Source of the DNA: Bacteroidales bacterium
Lineage (GTDB): Bacteria > Bacteroidota > Bacteroidia > Bacteroidales > Lentimicrobiaceae
Direction: 5' to 3'
Assembly (NCBI GenBank): GCA_016705005.1
Contig: JADIZB010000005.1
Location: 124,001 to 188,000 of the forward strand
Length of the DNA: 64,000 bases
Numbering within the stretch: the first letter of the stretch is position 1; each line of letters opens with the position of its first letter. The position numbers and the translations under genes are program-made. Positions 45,312 through 54,630 of this stretch are shown piece by piece. Under the pieces are notes generated by a model that did no database searches, was not told the origin of the DNA, and was given only the letters and a program-made list of their open reading frames with translations.

Positions 45312-45458
45312 ATGTGTTATATTGTATATGTTATTCAGAGCGAAGTTGATGGTCGTCTCTACAAAGGGATGACTCAAAATATTGATATCCGATTGAATGA
45401 ACATAATTCTGGAAGAAATTTTTCACTGTTCCTTTTTTATGGTATATACAGTATCTGA
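45312..45458 (+). pseudogene. GIY-YIG endonuclease N-terminal fragment
   Basis: A short frame of 48 codons starts MCYIVYVIQS, then DGRLYKGMTQNIDIRLNEHN and SGRN, which is the N-terminal half of a small GIY-YIG nuclease (YVIQ.., then the GRLYKGMT strand and the RLNEHNSG helix). The expected continuation (KST...PWxLVY and the C-terminal helix) is absent; after SGRN the frame reads FSLFLFYGI and stops. It is a remnant, not a functional gene. Confidence 0.68.
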
Positions 45459-45637
45459 TACCAATTTTTCACAAAGCAATCAAAATATTGAATTCGAAGT
45501 ACTGTAATATGGATTAGTAAAATATAAGCCTTAAAAATAGACTTAAGTGCTTGCTTTGTGCACAATATGATATTAGTGAAATATTATCAATGCATGCATA
45601 GAATAACCTATAAGAAGTATTACTTGAATCAAAAAGA

Positions 45638-47326
45638 TTAATTCTTTAAACAGCGAACGCTATAACCAGTATTCTTAAAGTTGGAATTGTGTCCAATTGT
45701 AGGATAGCCAAATGACATTACCCAGAACCATGATTGAGTAGTGTTTTTAAATGTGGATGTCCACCAATACCCGCCTCCTCCAAGATCCCAGAATGAACCA
45801 TCAAAATTTCGGCAACTGCCTGGATAAGCAGAAAATTCATATGCATTAGTACCATATGTTAAGGGATAGTAATCCCATCGGGGATGAGAATCAGTAAAAC
45901 ATGATGAGCCCTTAATTAATGGATTCGCTTGTCTGCAAGACTTTAAATGCATGCCACCTGTTGAACTACCCCCATTTATGAAATTTGTTAATTGCGACCA
46001 TTCTGAATCGCTGGGTATGTGCCAACCAACCGGACACAACCCACTACTATTAACGACCGCCATCCAATTGTATAATGCTCCGTAAGAATCTTTCCACGAA
46101 ATATCATTACTGTGCCAGGAATATGCACCATTAATGTTAATTTGCCAGTCTGTGTTATTATTGCCTGGATAGGAAATGTTTGTACCATCAGAATATTTGG
46201 TGGTTTTAAGGTTTTCTGCCATCCACTCCTGTGTACCAATAATAGTGGTGGCATATGAGTTCCCGTCAATATCTACGACTCCGGAACCTGGAGTGAAACA
46301 TAATAAGGTTGTTTGATTCATTAGTTCAGGTTGGGAATACCCACATTCATTATATGCCCACACATACCTACTATATTCAGTGTTGCATAACAGCCCGGTT
46401 TCAGTTTTAGTTATGATAGTTCCCATTTCTTCAGCAGAAGAATAATCATTGATTGAGTTCCATTTATATCCTAATGCTCCAACAACAGTATTCCAGTTCC
46501 AAACGATTTGATCGTAAGATGGGAAATGTGCAACTGATATTGGTGATGACGGCAATTCTGAGATCAGCCGATACCAAGCTGAACCATTATAATACTCGAT
46601 GTTATTTTCTGAAGTATTGAAGATAACAAGACCAGTAGAAGGGAATAATGCATCACGTTGTGCATTATTTAGTCTAGGTAATAAAACCCCTTTATTTGAT
46701 GCAGAAACATCAAGCATAGCAGAGTGGTGCGCGACGGAGTTATCTGTATTACTGGCAATTCCGATGGAGGCTTGGCTACCCTCAGCACCTGTTATACCAG
46801 TAGAAATTGCGCAGAGAGATATCCATTCAATTCCATTATAATAACTCAATTGGTTTGTGGCATTGTTATAGATAATTAATCCAATCGAAGGAGCCGTAAT
46901 TAAATTAGGTATTGTCCTGGGAATTAAAATTCCCCTTGTTGGATTATTCACGTCTAAAATTGCAGAATTTTCCGCTGGCAGATCTGGATTAGCACTAATT
47001 GAAACACCGCCAGCCATATTGAGTGATCCGATAGTTGAAGAAATAAAAACTGATTCTAACTCAAACCAGAAATTACCATCATAATAGTTGAATCTATTCG
47101 TTGTTGTATTGTATATTATTAAACCATTAGCGGGAGACGGGATTTGGTCGCGGGAAGTGGTTGGAAGCCGAGGAATTAGCAATCCTCTATCAGTTGTTTT
47201 CATATCAAGCATTGCACTATTGTCAGGCATTGAACCATCCGTATTGATAGCTATTTGTGAATATGAAATTCTTGTAGTTAATAAAAAAACAGAAGTAAGA
47301 AAGATGTATAGAATTTTTGATTTCAT
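45638..47326 (-). CDS. exported FISUMP-domain protein with three internal repeats
   Basis: A 562-aa protein with a signal peptide (ILYIFLTSVFLLTTRISYSQ). Three repeats of about 60 residues follow (residues about 28-90, 105-165, 195-255), each with a SAMLDV-like strand, RGLLIPR-like stretch, GLIIYNTTTN-like stretch and YYDGNFW-like end. A fibronectin III-like domain comes next (about 265-345). The C-terminus is a FISUMP domain (Fibrobacter succinogenes major paralogous; GTQEWMAENLKTTKYSDG, LYNWMAV, GLCPVGWHIPSDSEW, SVRCLKN). The likely location is the cell surface. The ATG at 47326 is chosen. Confidence 0.87.
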   Translation of the reverse strand: MKSKILYIFLTSVFLLTTRISYSQIAINTDGSMPDNSAMLDMKTTDRGLLIPRLPTTSRDQIPSPANGLIIYNTTTNRFNYYDGNFWFELESVFISSTIGSLNMAGGVSISANPDLPAENSAILDVNNPTRGILIPRTIPNLITAPSIGLIIYNNATNQLSYYNGIEWISLCAISTGITGAEGSQASIGIASNTDNSVAHHSAMLDVSASNKGVLLPRLNNAQRDALFPSTGLVIFNTSENNIEYYNGSAWYRLISELPSSPISVAHFPSYDQIVWNWNTVVGALGYKWNSINDYSSAEEMGTIITKTETGLLCNTEYSRYVWAYNECGYSQPELMNQTTLLCFTPGSGVVDIDGNSYATTIIGTQEWMAENLKTTKYSDGTNISYPGNNNTDWQININGAYSWHSNDISWKDSYGALYNWMAVVNSSGLCPVGWHIPSDSEWSQLTNFINGGSSTGGMHLKSCRQANPLIKGSSCFTDSHPRWDYYPLTYGTNAYEFSAYPGSCRNFDGSFWDLGGGGYWWTSTFKNTTQSWFWVMSFGYPTIGHNSNFKNTGYSVRCLKN

Positions 47327-47750
47327 GATAAGATAGGACTTATAAAACAACTATATTTGAATTAAAACCCTTGATAAGAATAGAAAACCACTGAAAAATT
47401 GTATTTAGTTGATTATAAAGAACCAAGAGTTTAGCAGTGCAATTTACTCAATTGTACTGATACTGTTTATTATTTAAATTTAGTTTTATTCGACTAATTA
47501 AAGAACTGCAACGAAATCAATTCAGTCATAAATTTTTCTATCAGTAGATTTTCCATAGAAAATCATATTTACCCATAAACATTTTCATTGAAGATTAAGA
47601 TATCAGAAATATTTGCTAGCAATGTGAATAATGTTTCATAATTTATATTATGTCAAATAGCAATTTTCAACCCTTACCTTCTTAACTAAAATGTGTCGGA
47701 TCTAAGATGCCTTTCGATAAGTACCCACCACCGGGCAAATAAATGTAATT
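47327..47750. other. gene-free AT-rich region
   Basis: No convincing frame on either strand and no repeat. It presumably holds the promoter of the FISUMP gene on the minus strand, but I see no clear TAnnTTTG match. The right edge is the terminator of the TPR gene. Confidence 0.5.
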
Positions 47751-47784
47751 GCAAAAAAAGGCTGCCAGACAAGGCAGCCTTTTT
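47751..47784 (-). terminator. rho-independent terminator of the TPR gene
   Basis: A 12-bp stem (AAAAAGGCTGCC/GGCAGCCTTTTT, loop of 6) whose T-run on the minus strand is seven long, 20 bp after the stop of the gene at 47804. Confidence 0.88.
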
Positions 47785-47803
47785 GAAAGAAAATAATTAT
47801 CGT

Positions 47804-48946
47804 TTACAAACCAGAAAGTTTGGCTTCCACTTCTTTGCGTTTATCCATCATATTCAACCTGGTATAAATTTCCTTAAGTGATAATAATGTGCTTTTATCC
47901 GTGGGATCCAATGTTGAAGCAGTTTCAAGATAAGGAATAGATTTTTTCAGAATATTGTCTGCTTCCAGTTTTAGAACATCGTATTCAGCTGTGGCAGAAA
48001 GCGGCAGTTTATTGGCTTTTTCAATAACGGTTGCAGCCTGGTTAACATAAAGGGCCCCAAGGTTATAATTGGCTTCAAAGTAATCGGGCTTTAGCTGGAT
48101 AGCGGCCAGATAACTCTTCTCAGCTTCTTCCAGATTATTCATTGATGCATAATTAACACCAACAGCATAATGAATGGTTGGATTGTTGGGATCAGTCACA
48201 ATGGCTTCCTTCAGATTGGCCATCGCCTTGTCATTCTGTTTCGAAAAAAGGTAAATATTGGTTTCCTGGATCAGCAACTGGAAATTGTCAGGATATTTCA
48301 CCCTGCCGGCCTGAACAGTAGCAAGAGCCTGAGTTGTATCCTTTTCTTCAAGATAAACATTTGACAGAGAGTTATAAACCAAAGGTTGCGGGTAATTGAG
48401 CTCGATGATTCTGCCATAATGCTGTTTGGCTTTAGCCCAGTTTTTAGCATTCTCAGCGGACAGACCGGCGTTAAAAATTGCCAGTGTATCAATGCTTCCG
48501 TAAGTCAGATTTACATCTGCTGATTTTTCGAATGAACTCAGAGCTTTGTCAAACTCAGAAGCACTGAAATGCTTGACACCCTGATTGTACAACTGTTCGC
48601 TGATGACGAAAATATTCTGAATGGCTTCAGTGTAGAATTCTTTCTTTGTGTCAAGTTCAAGCAGTTTTTTGTAAGATTCATAAGCTTTTTCAAGAGCATC
48701 CGGATCAAGGTTCTTATATTCAGGCTTGTCGCTCATATGAATCTGGAGGTAAATGTTACCACGATAGAACCAGGTTTTGGCATCACTCATGGTAGTCGGA
48801 TCTGCAATGGTTGGTTCAATGTTCTGCATTGCTTTGTCAAGCTGCCCTTTTCGAAGATCATTAAAGGCAGTTGTTCGGAGTGCTTTTTGCCCAAACACAG
48901 CAGTTACTGCAAGTACAGTAAGGAAGATCAGGGATAATTTTTTCAT
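47804..48946 (-). CDS. exported TPR-repeat protein
   Basis: A 380-aa protein with a signal peptide (SLIFLTVLAVTAVFG) and at least six tetratricopeptide units. The clearest are IHYAVGVNYASMNNLEEAEKS and DYFEANYNLGALYVNQA, in the region about 240-310. It is a periplasmic or outer-membrane scaffold with no catalytic motif. It is downstream of gyrA on the same strand but has its own promoter within the end of gyrA. Confidence 0.83.
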   Translation of the reverse strand: MKKLSLIFLTVLAVTAVFGQKALRTTAFNDLRKGQLDKAMQNIEPTIADPTTMSDAKTWFYRGNIYLQIHMSDKPEYKNLDPDALEKAYESYKKLLELDTKKEFYTEAIQNIFVISEQLYNQGVKHFSASEFDKALSSFEKSADVNLTYGSIDTLAIFNAGLSAENAKNWAKAKQHYGRIIELNYPQPLVYNSLSNVYLEEKDTTQALATVQAGRVKYPDNFQLLIQETNIYLFSKQNDKAMANLKEAIVTDPNNPTIHYAVGVNYASMNNLEEAEKSYLAAIQLKPDYFEANYNLGALYVNQAATVIEKANKLPLSATAEYDVLKLEADNILKKSIPYLETASTLDPTDKSTLLSLKEIYTRLNMMDKRKEVEAKLSGL

Positions 48947-48986
48947 TGTTGGTGGTTTAATGGTTTAATACCCTTGGAAAACGGTG

Positions 48987-49017
48987 CAAATATATATGGA
49001 TTAATCTTCACTTACAA
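48987..49017 (-). promoter_or_regulatory. promoter of the TPR gene (TTG-N20-TATATTTG)
   Basis: On the minus strand a TTG at 49015-49017 and TATATTTG at 48987-48994 are 20 bases apart. The -33 element lies inside the last codons of gyrA. Confidence 0.68.
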
Positions 49018-51628
49018 TATCCTTGCCATTATCCTCTTCGCCCGTCTCATCCTCGTTGTCAGGGCTGTCTGTGACCTCATCCGGATCAGTTTCAACCGGG
49101 AAAGTATCAAATGCACTTTCGGTTGGAGGAACAGGATGTTCTGATTCAGAATCCATTCCTTCTTCATCAAGGGGCTCATCGGCTTCAACTTTCGTAACAG
49201 CAGCAATTGAATCGTTATCGCGAAGGTTGATCAGCCGTACCCCCTGGGTTGCCCTGCCCATAACCCTAAGGTCAGCAACAGCCAGCCGTATAATCAAGCC
49301 GGAACGGTTAATGATCATCAGATCATCGTTATCAGTTACAGAATCAATTGATATCAGATGCCCGGTTTTATCGGTGATGTTAAGCGTTTTTACCCCTTTA
49401 CCACCCCTGTTGGTGACCCTGTAGTCATCTAATTTGGAGCGTTTTCCGTAGCCATTCTCTGATACCACAAGAATGTCGAAATTATTGTTCTCCATACAGA
49501 TCATGCCTACAACTTCATCCTGTGCTCCTGACAATGTAATTCCTTTTACACCCGATGCGTTGCGACCCATAGGTCTGACGGTCTTCTCATTAAAACGAAT
49601 GGCCCTGCCCGATTGCAATGCAAGAACGACTTCGCTGGTACCATTGGTAAGTCTGGCTTCCAGCAACTGGTCATCATCGCGGATAGTAATGGCATTGATT
49701 CCATTTACCCTTGGTCTTGAATAAGCTTCAAGCGATGTTTTTTTGATAATACCTTTGCGGGTACAAAGAATAATGAAATTATTGTTGATATAATCCTCGT
49801 CTTTGATACTTTTCAGATTGATGAAAGCCCTCACCTTATCTCCGGGTTCAATGTTAATCATATTTTGTATTGCCCGGCCCTTCGACGTTTTCGTTCCTTC
49901 AGGAATTTCATAAACCCGCATCCAGAAGGCCTTACCCTTTTCAGTAAAAAACAGCATATAATTATGCATAGATGCGACAAACAGGTATTCGAGGAAGTCT
50001 TCATCCCTTACATTGGATCCTTTGGCACCACGCCCTCCCCTGTTCTGACGACGATATTCAGAAAGAACGGTTCTCTTGATGTAGCCCATGTGAGAAATGG
50101 TGATTACAACATTCTCATCAGCTATGGTATCTTCAATTCTGAAATCACTGGCTGAATAAACGATTTCCGTCCGGGCTTCATCACCGTAGTTTTCTTTCAC
50201 TGCCAGCAACTCACCCTTGATGATGTCCATTCGCATGACTTCGCTCTCAAGGACATTCCGGTAATGTTCAATCATTTTCAGCAACTCGTTATACTCTTCA
50301 CGGATCTTGTCCCGTTCAAGTCCGGTAAGCCTTTGCAGGCGCATATCGAGAATGGCTCTTGCCTGAAGTTCCGACAGGCTGAAGGTTTCGATCAGTCCGT
50401 TTCTTGCTTCTTCCGGAGTCCTGGCTGCCCTGATCAGGGCGATAACTTCGTCCAGATGATCCAACGCAATAAGGAGACCCTCAAGAATGTGTGCTCTTTT
50501 TTCAGCTTCATTTAACTCATATCTTGTACGCCTTATTACAACTTCATGGCGGTGCTCTACAAAATAGTGAATAAGCTGCTTCAGATTCAGCAGCATCGGG
50601 CGACCTTTAACAAGGCAGATGTTGTTTACACTGAAGGAGGTCTGCAACTGAGTAAGCTGGTATAATTTGTTGAGAACCACATTCGTGATGGCATCACGTT
50701 TCAGTTCATAAACAATCCGTAATCCGGTACGGTCTGATTCATCACGGATGTCTGATATTCCTTCAATTTTCTTGTCATTGATCAGGTCGGCTGTCTTCCT
50801 GATCATTTCGGCTTTGTTTACCTGGTAAGGTATAGAAGTTACTATGATGCTTTCCCGTCCGTGTGCATCGGTTTCAACTTTGCTTTCAGCACGCATGACA
50901 ATACGGCCCCTGCCGGTTTCATAAGCATCTTTTACTCCTTCATAGCCATAAATGATACCGCCGGTCGGGAAATCGGGAGCTTTGATGAATTTCATCAGCT
51001 CCGGGATGGTAATTTCATGGTTATCGATATAGGCAATGATGCCATCGATGACCTCTTTCAGGTTATGCGGTGGCATATTGGTCGCCATTCCGACCGCTAT
51101 ACCAGATGCTCCGTTGATCAGAAGGTTGGGTATCTGTGCCGGCAGAACGGTTGGTTCTTCGAGAGTATCGTCAAAGTTATTCTGGAAGTCAACGGTATCC
51201 TTGTTGATATCTGCCAGCATTTCCTCTGCAATTTTCTTCAACCTTGCTTCAGTATAACGCATAGCTGCCGGACTGTCACCATCGATGGATCCAAAGTTAC
51301 CCTGTCCATCAACCAGCGGGTAGCGAAGTGACCATTCCTGGGCCATCCTGACCATGGCATCATAAACCGATGTATCTCCATGAGGGTGGTACTTTCCAAG
51401 CACCTCCCCTACTATTCTGGCACTTTTTTTATAAGACCTGTTTGAAAGTACCCCCAGATCGAGCATTCCGTATAATACCCGGCGGTGAACCGGCTTCAGC
51501 CCGTCGCGGACATCCGGAAGGGCTCTCGACACTATAACCGACATTGAATAGTCGATATAGGCCGATTTCATCTGATTTTCAATGTTAACTTTTACAATTT
51601 TTTCGCCACTGGCTTGATTTTCCATCAC
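49001..51628 (-). CDS. gyrA: DNA gyrase subunit A
   Basis: An 875-aa type II topoisomerase subunit. The N-terminal region has YSMSVIVSRALPDVRDGLKPVHRRVLYGM, and the catalytic tyrosine is in AAMRYTEARL near residue 120. The C-terminal beta-pinwheel carries QNRGGRG, a form of the GyrA box, which supports GyrA over ParC. After the pinwheel there is an acidic tail of about 60 residues rich in Asp/Glu. It introduces negative supercoils with GyrB, which is not in the window. A -7 box (TAAATTTG on the minus strand) is at 51639-51646. Confidence 0.96.
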   Translation of the reverse strand: MMENQASGEKIVKVNIENQMKSAYIDYSMSVIVSRALPDVRDGLKPVHRRVLYGMLDLGVLSNRSYKKSARIVGEVLGKYHPHGDTSVYDAMVRMAQEWSLRYPLVDGQGNFGSIDGDSPAAMRYTEARLKKIAEEMLADINKDTVDFQNNFDDTLEEPTVLPAQIPNLLINGASGIAVGMATNMPPHNLKEVIDGIIAYIDNHEITIPELMKFIKAPDFPTGGIIYGYEGVKDAYETGRGRIVMRAESKVETDAHGRESIIVTSIPYQVNKAEMIRKTADLINDKKIEGISDIRDESDRTGLRIVYELKRDAITNVVLNKLYQLTQLQTSFSVNNICLVKGRPMLLNLKQLIHYFVEHRHEVVIRRTRYELNEAEKRAHILEGLLIALDHLDEVIALIRAARTPEEARNGLIETFSLSELQARAILDMRLQRLTGLERDKIREEYNELLKMIEHYRNVLESEVMRMDIIKGELLAVKENYGDEARTEIVYSASDFRIEDTIADENVVITISHMGYIKRTVLSEYRRQNRGGRGAKGSNVRDEDFLEYLFVASMHNYMLFFTEKGKAFWMRVYEIPEGTKTSKGRAIQNMINIEPGDKVRAFINLKSIKDEDYINNNFIILCTRKGIIKKTSLEAYSRPRVNGINAITIRDDDQLLEARLTNGTSEVVLALQSGRAIRFNEKTVRPMGRNASGVKGITLSGAQDEVVGMICMENNNFDILVVSENGYGKRSKLDDYRVTNRGGKGVKTLNITDKTGHLISIDSVTDNDDLMIINRSGLIIRLAVADLRVMGRATQGVRLINLRDNDSIAAVTKVEADEPLDEEGMDSESEHPVPPTESAFDTFPVETDPDEVTDSPDNEDETGEEDNGKDIVSED

Positions 51629-51954
51629 TTATCCCGGTCAAATTTAAGAATGCAACTAGTATTTTAAAGGGATACGAAAGTACGGATTTTTTGCTTACAA
51701 AGTACCCATAACCTGATTGTAATCTAAGGTATTTACTAACATTGGAATGTTAAGAAATGGAAAACGGCACTGTATTTGATCTCGGGGTTTCTGGCCACCT
51801 TTACAAACGCAATTTTGCAGTTGTTGGATTTGACTAAATTTCAATGTAACTTTGATTTATACTTCAGAACATAGTTAACTGTAAATTGTTATTTTATTCA
51901 GGCAGGCAGGTGGGAATGATAAAAGCTAACTCAACTCATTAATCTCTTATTAAA
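51629..51954. other. divergent promoter region between gyrA and clpC
   Basis: No reading frame. It holds a gyrA -7 candidate at 51639-51646 (minus strand) and the clpC promoter at 51824-51854 (plus strand). Nothing else was recognised. Confidence 0.6.
51824..51854 (+). promoter_or_regulatory. promoter of clpC (TTG-N20-TAACTTTG)
   Basis: TTG at 51824-51826 and TAACTTTG at 51847-51854, 20 bases apart. The predicted leader is about 94 bases. No CtsR-type heptad operator was seen. Confidence 0.65.
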
Positions 51955-54504
51955 ATGGAAGCAAAGTTTTCTCAGCGTGTAAAAGATGTACTCACCTACA
52001 GCCGTGAAGAGTCTTTAAGGCTTGGCAACGATTATATTGGTGTAGAACATTTGCTTTTGGGAATCATTCGTGAGGGTGAAGGAATGGCTATCCAGATTCT
52101 GAATCTTTTGAATGTAGACACAAACGAAGTTCGCAGAACCATTGAGACTGCAATAGGCACATCGGTCAAACGTGACAAATCGGCAGAAAATCTGCCATTG
52201 GTCAAACAGGCTGAAAGAGCCCTAAAACTTACTTACCTTGAAGCAAAGATGTTTAACAGTGAACTGATTGGAACTGAACACCTTCTACTGGCAGTTCTAA
52301 AGGATGAAGACAACCTCGTTACAAGTACCCTTGGCAAATACGGTGTTGACTATGATGCAGTCAGAGATGAACTGAAATCGATTATCAGCAACGAAGAACA
52401 ATCAACTTACGAAACTCCATCTGACGAGCTACCCGGAAGTTCATCAGAAGATGAAGGTGATGAAGGAAAAGGATTCAGCGGTGGGACCAGAAAAGCGGCA
52501 GACTCAAAATCAAGAACCCCGGTGCTTGATAATTTCGGACGCGATCTGACTAAAGCCGCCGAAGAAGGCCGTCTTGACCCAATTGTTGGCCGTGAGAAGG
52601 AGTTGGAAAGGATAGCTCAGATACTTAGCAGGCGCAAGAAGAATAACCCTATCCTTATTGGAGAACCTGGTGTTGGAAAATCTGCCATAGCCGAGGGGCT
52701 GGCATTAAGGATTATAGCCAGGAAAGTTTCGCGCGTTTTATTCAACAAACGCATTTTCACGCTCGACCTTGCTTCACTTGTTGCCGGTACAAAGTATCGC
52801 GGGCAATTTGAAGAAAGAATGAAGGCAGTTTTAAATGAACTTGAAAAAAACAGGGATATTATCCTCTTCATTGACGAGATTCATACCATAGTAGGAGCCG
52901 GTAATGCTTCCGGATCGCTTGATGCCAGTAATATGTTCAAACCTGCACTGGCCCGTGGAGAAATACAGTGCATCGGTGCTACCACCCTTGATGAATACCG
53001 TCAGTACATTGAGAAAGACGGTGCCCTTGAAAGGCGCTTTCAGAAAATACTGGTAGATCCTACCTCTATTGAAGAAACAGTCGAAATTTTAAACAACATC
53101 AAGGAAAAATATGAGGACCACCACCTTGTGAAGTATAATCCTGAAGCTATAAAAGCCTGTGTTTCTTTAACAAACAGATACCTGACCGACAGGTTTTTGC
53201 CGGATAAAGCCATAGATGCTCTTGATGAAGCCGGTGCAAGGGTTCACATCACCAATATGCAGGTGCCTGTTGAAATTCTTGAGCTTGAGAGCAGGATTGA
53301 GGAAGTTAAGAAAAATAAAAACAAAGCCATTCACAGCCAGAAGTTTGAAGAAGCAGCCAAATACCGTGATTCAGAACGTAAACTGATGATCGAGCTTGAA
53401 GCAGCCAAACGTCGCTGGGAAGAAGACTCGAAGATTCACAGGGTTGAAGTCAGTGAAGAAAATGTAGCTGAAGTTGTTGCTATGATGACGGGTGTTCCGG
53501 TGCAACGCATAGCCCAGAACGAGAGTGACAAACTCATCAATATGGTTGATGATCTTGCCGGAAGTGTGATTGGACAGAATGAAGCCATTCAGAAAGTGGT
53601 GAAAGCAATCCGCAGAAACCGGGCAGGTCTCAAAGACCCGAACAAACCGATCGGAACTTTTATTTTTCTCGGACCAACCGGTGTTGGTAAAACACATCTT
53701 GCCAAAGTTCTTGCCAGGTATCTGTTTGATACAGAAGATGCACTGGTAAGAATTGATATGAGTGAATATATGGAAAAGTTTGCGGTTTCCCGCCTCGTTG
53801 GCGCTCCTCCGGGATATGTTGGATACGAGGAAGGTGGACAGCTTACAGAGAAAGTTCGTAGAAAACCTTATTCAATTGTCCTTCTCGATGAAATTGAAAA
53901 GGCTCATCCTGACATTTTCCATATTCTTCTCCAGGTGCTTGATGATGGTATCCTCACCGACAGTCTGGGCCGGAAAGTTGATTTCAAGAATACAATTGTA
54001 ATTATGACTTCAAATATCGGTTCAAGACAGTTGAAAGATTTCGGTCAGGGCGTAGGTTTTTCAACCAATGCCAAACTTTCCGGAAGTTCGACCCACGCTC
54101 AGGGTGTCATTGAAAATGCCTTGAAACGGTCATTTGCTCCTGAATTCCTGAACCGTATTGACGATGTGATCATCTTCGATTCATTGGAACGTGACGACAT
54201 TCACAAGATTATTGATATTGAATTAAAGAATCTCTACCGGCGTATTGAAGAAATGGGCTACCAAATTGAAGTTACCACCGAAGCCAAGGATTTCATTGTT
54301 GAAAAAGGCTGGGATGCCCAGTTCGGTGCACGTCCATTGAAACGGGCCATTCAGAAGTATATTGAAGATGCTCTGGCTGAAGAAATTATTAAATCCAAAC
54401 TTCACGAAGGTGATCTGATTCAGATCAATTATAAAGAGAATGATCCGGAATTACAGATAAGCATCAGGAGTCATGGAAAAGAGGCCGGTGTCATAAAAGA
54501 ATGA
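51955..54504 (+). CDS. clpC: ATP-dependent Clp protease ATP-binding subunit ClpC
   Basis: An 849-aa AAA+ unfoldase. It has an N-terminal Clp-N double repeat (about 1-145), a variable acidic linker, D1 with Walker A GEPGVGKSA near residue 236 and DEIHTIVGAG, a middle domain with a UVR-like motif (SQKFEEAAKYRDSERKL, about 462-478), and D2 with Walker A GPTGVGKTH near 577. It unfolds substrates for ClpP. The UVR-like motif and size distinguish ClpC from ClpA/ClpB. It is monocistronic, ending in a terminator. Confidence 0.94.
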   Translation: MEAKFSQRVKDVLTYSREESLRLGNDYIGVEHLLLGIIREGEGMAIQILNLLNVDTNEVRRTIETAIGTSVKRDKSAENLPLVKQAERALKLTYLEAKMFNSELIGTEHLLLAVLKDEDNLVTSTLGKYGVDYDAVRDELKSIISNEEQSTYETPSDELPGSSSEDEGDEGKGFSGGTRKAADSKSRTPVLDNFGRDLTKAAEEGRLDPIVGREKELERIAQILSRRKKNNPILIGEPGVGKSAIAEGLALRIIARKVSRVLFNKRIFTLDLASLVAGTKYRGQFEERMKAVLNELEKNRDIILFIDEIHTIVGAGNASGSLDASNMFKPALARGEIQCIGATTLDEYRQYIEKDGALERRFQKILVDPTSIEETVEILNNIKEKYEDHHLVKYNPEAIKACVSLTNRYLTDRFLPDKAIDALDEAGARVHITNMQVPVEILELESRIEEVKKNKNKAIHSQKFEEAAKYRDSERKLMIELEAAKRRWEEDSKIHRVEVSEENVAEVVAMMTGVPVQRIAQNESDKLINMVDDLAGSVIGQNEAIQKVVKAIRRNRAGLKDPNKPIGTFIFLGPTGVGKTHLAKVLARYLFDTEDALVRIDMSEYMEKFAVSRLVGAPPGYVGYEEGGQLTEKVRRKPYSIVLLDEIEKAHPDIFHILLQVLDDGILTDSLGRKVDFKNTIVIMTSNIGSRQLKDFGQGVGFSTNAKLSGSSTHAQGVIENALKRSFAPEFLNRIDDVIIFDSLERDDIHKIIDIELKNLYRRIEEMGYQIEVTTEAKDFIVEKGWDAQFGARPLKRAIQKYIEDALAEEIIKSKLHEGDLIQINYKENDPELQISIRSHGKEAGVIKE

Positions 54505-54531
54505 TAAAACAAAAGGTTCAGTATTTTGCAT

Positions 54532-54560
54532 AAAGGAAAGGCTTTAACCTTTCCTTTTTT
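54532..54560 (+). terminator. rho-independent terminator of clpC
   Basis: A 10-bp stem (AAAGGAAAGG/CCTTTCCTTT) with loop CTTTAA, followed by T's, 28 bp after the stop codon. Confidence 0.88.
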
Positions 54561-54630
54561 GCTTTAGTTGTCATATTTTGTCTTCTTAATTAAAATAGTA
54601 TATATATTTGATCTGATAATTCGTGAAATC

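Noticed and set aside
45184..45372. A 62-aa frame running across the tRNA-Arg gene
   Set aside because: It is the translated tRNA sequence; frames of this kind (VAQLNRVSDYG...) are a known artefact of tRNA genes.
45273..47803. Genomic island inserted at tRNA-Arg
   Set aside because: No integrase is present and no direct repeat of the tRNA 3' end was seen at 47650-47760. Only the GIY-YIG fragment supports past insertion.
49023..49424. A 133-aa plus-strand frame rich in Ser
   Set aside because: It is an antisense shadow of the acidic and C-terminal part of gyrA.
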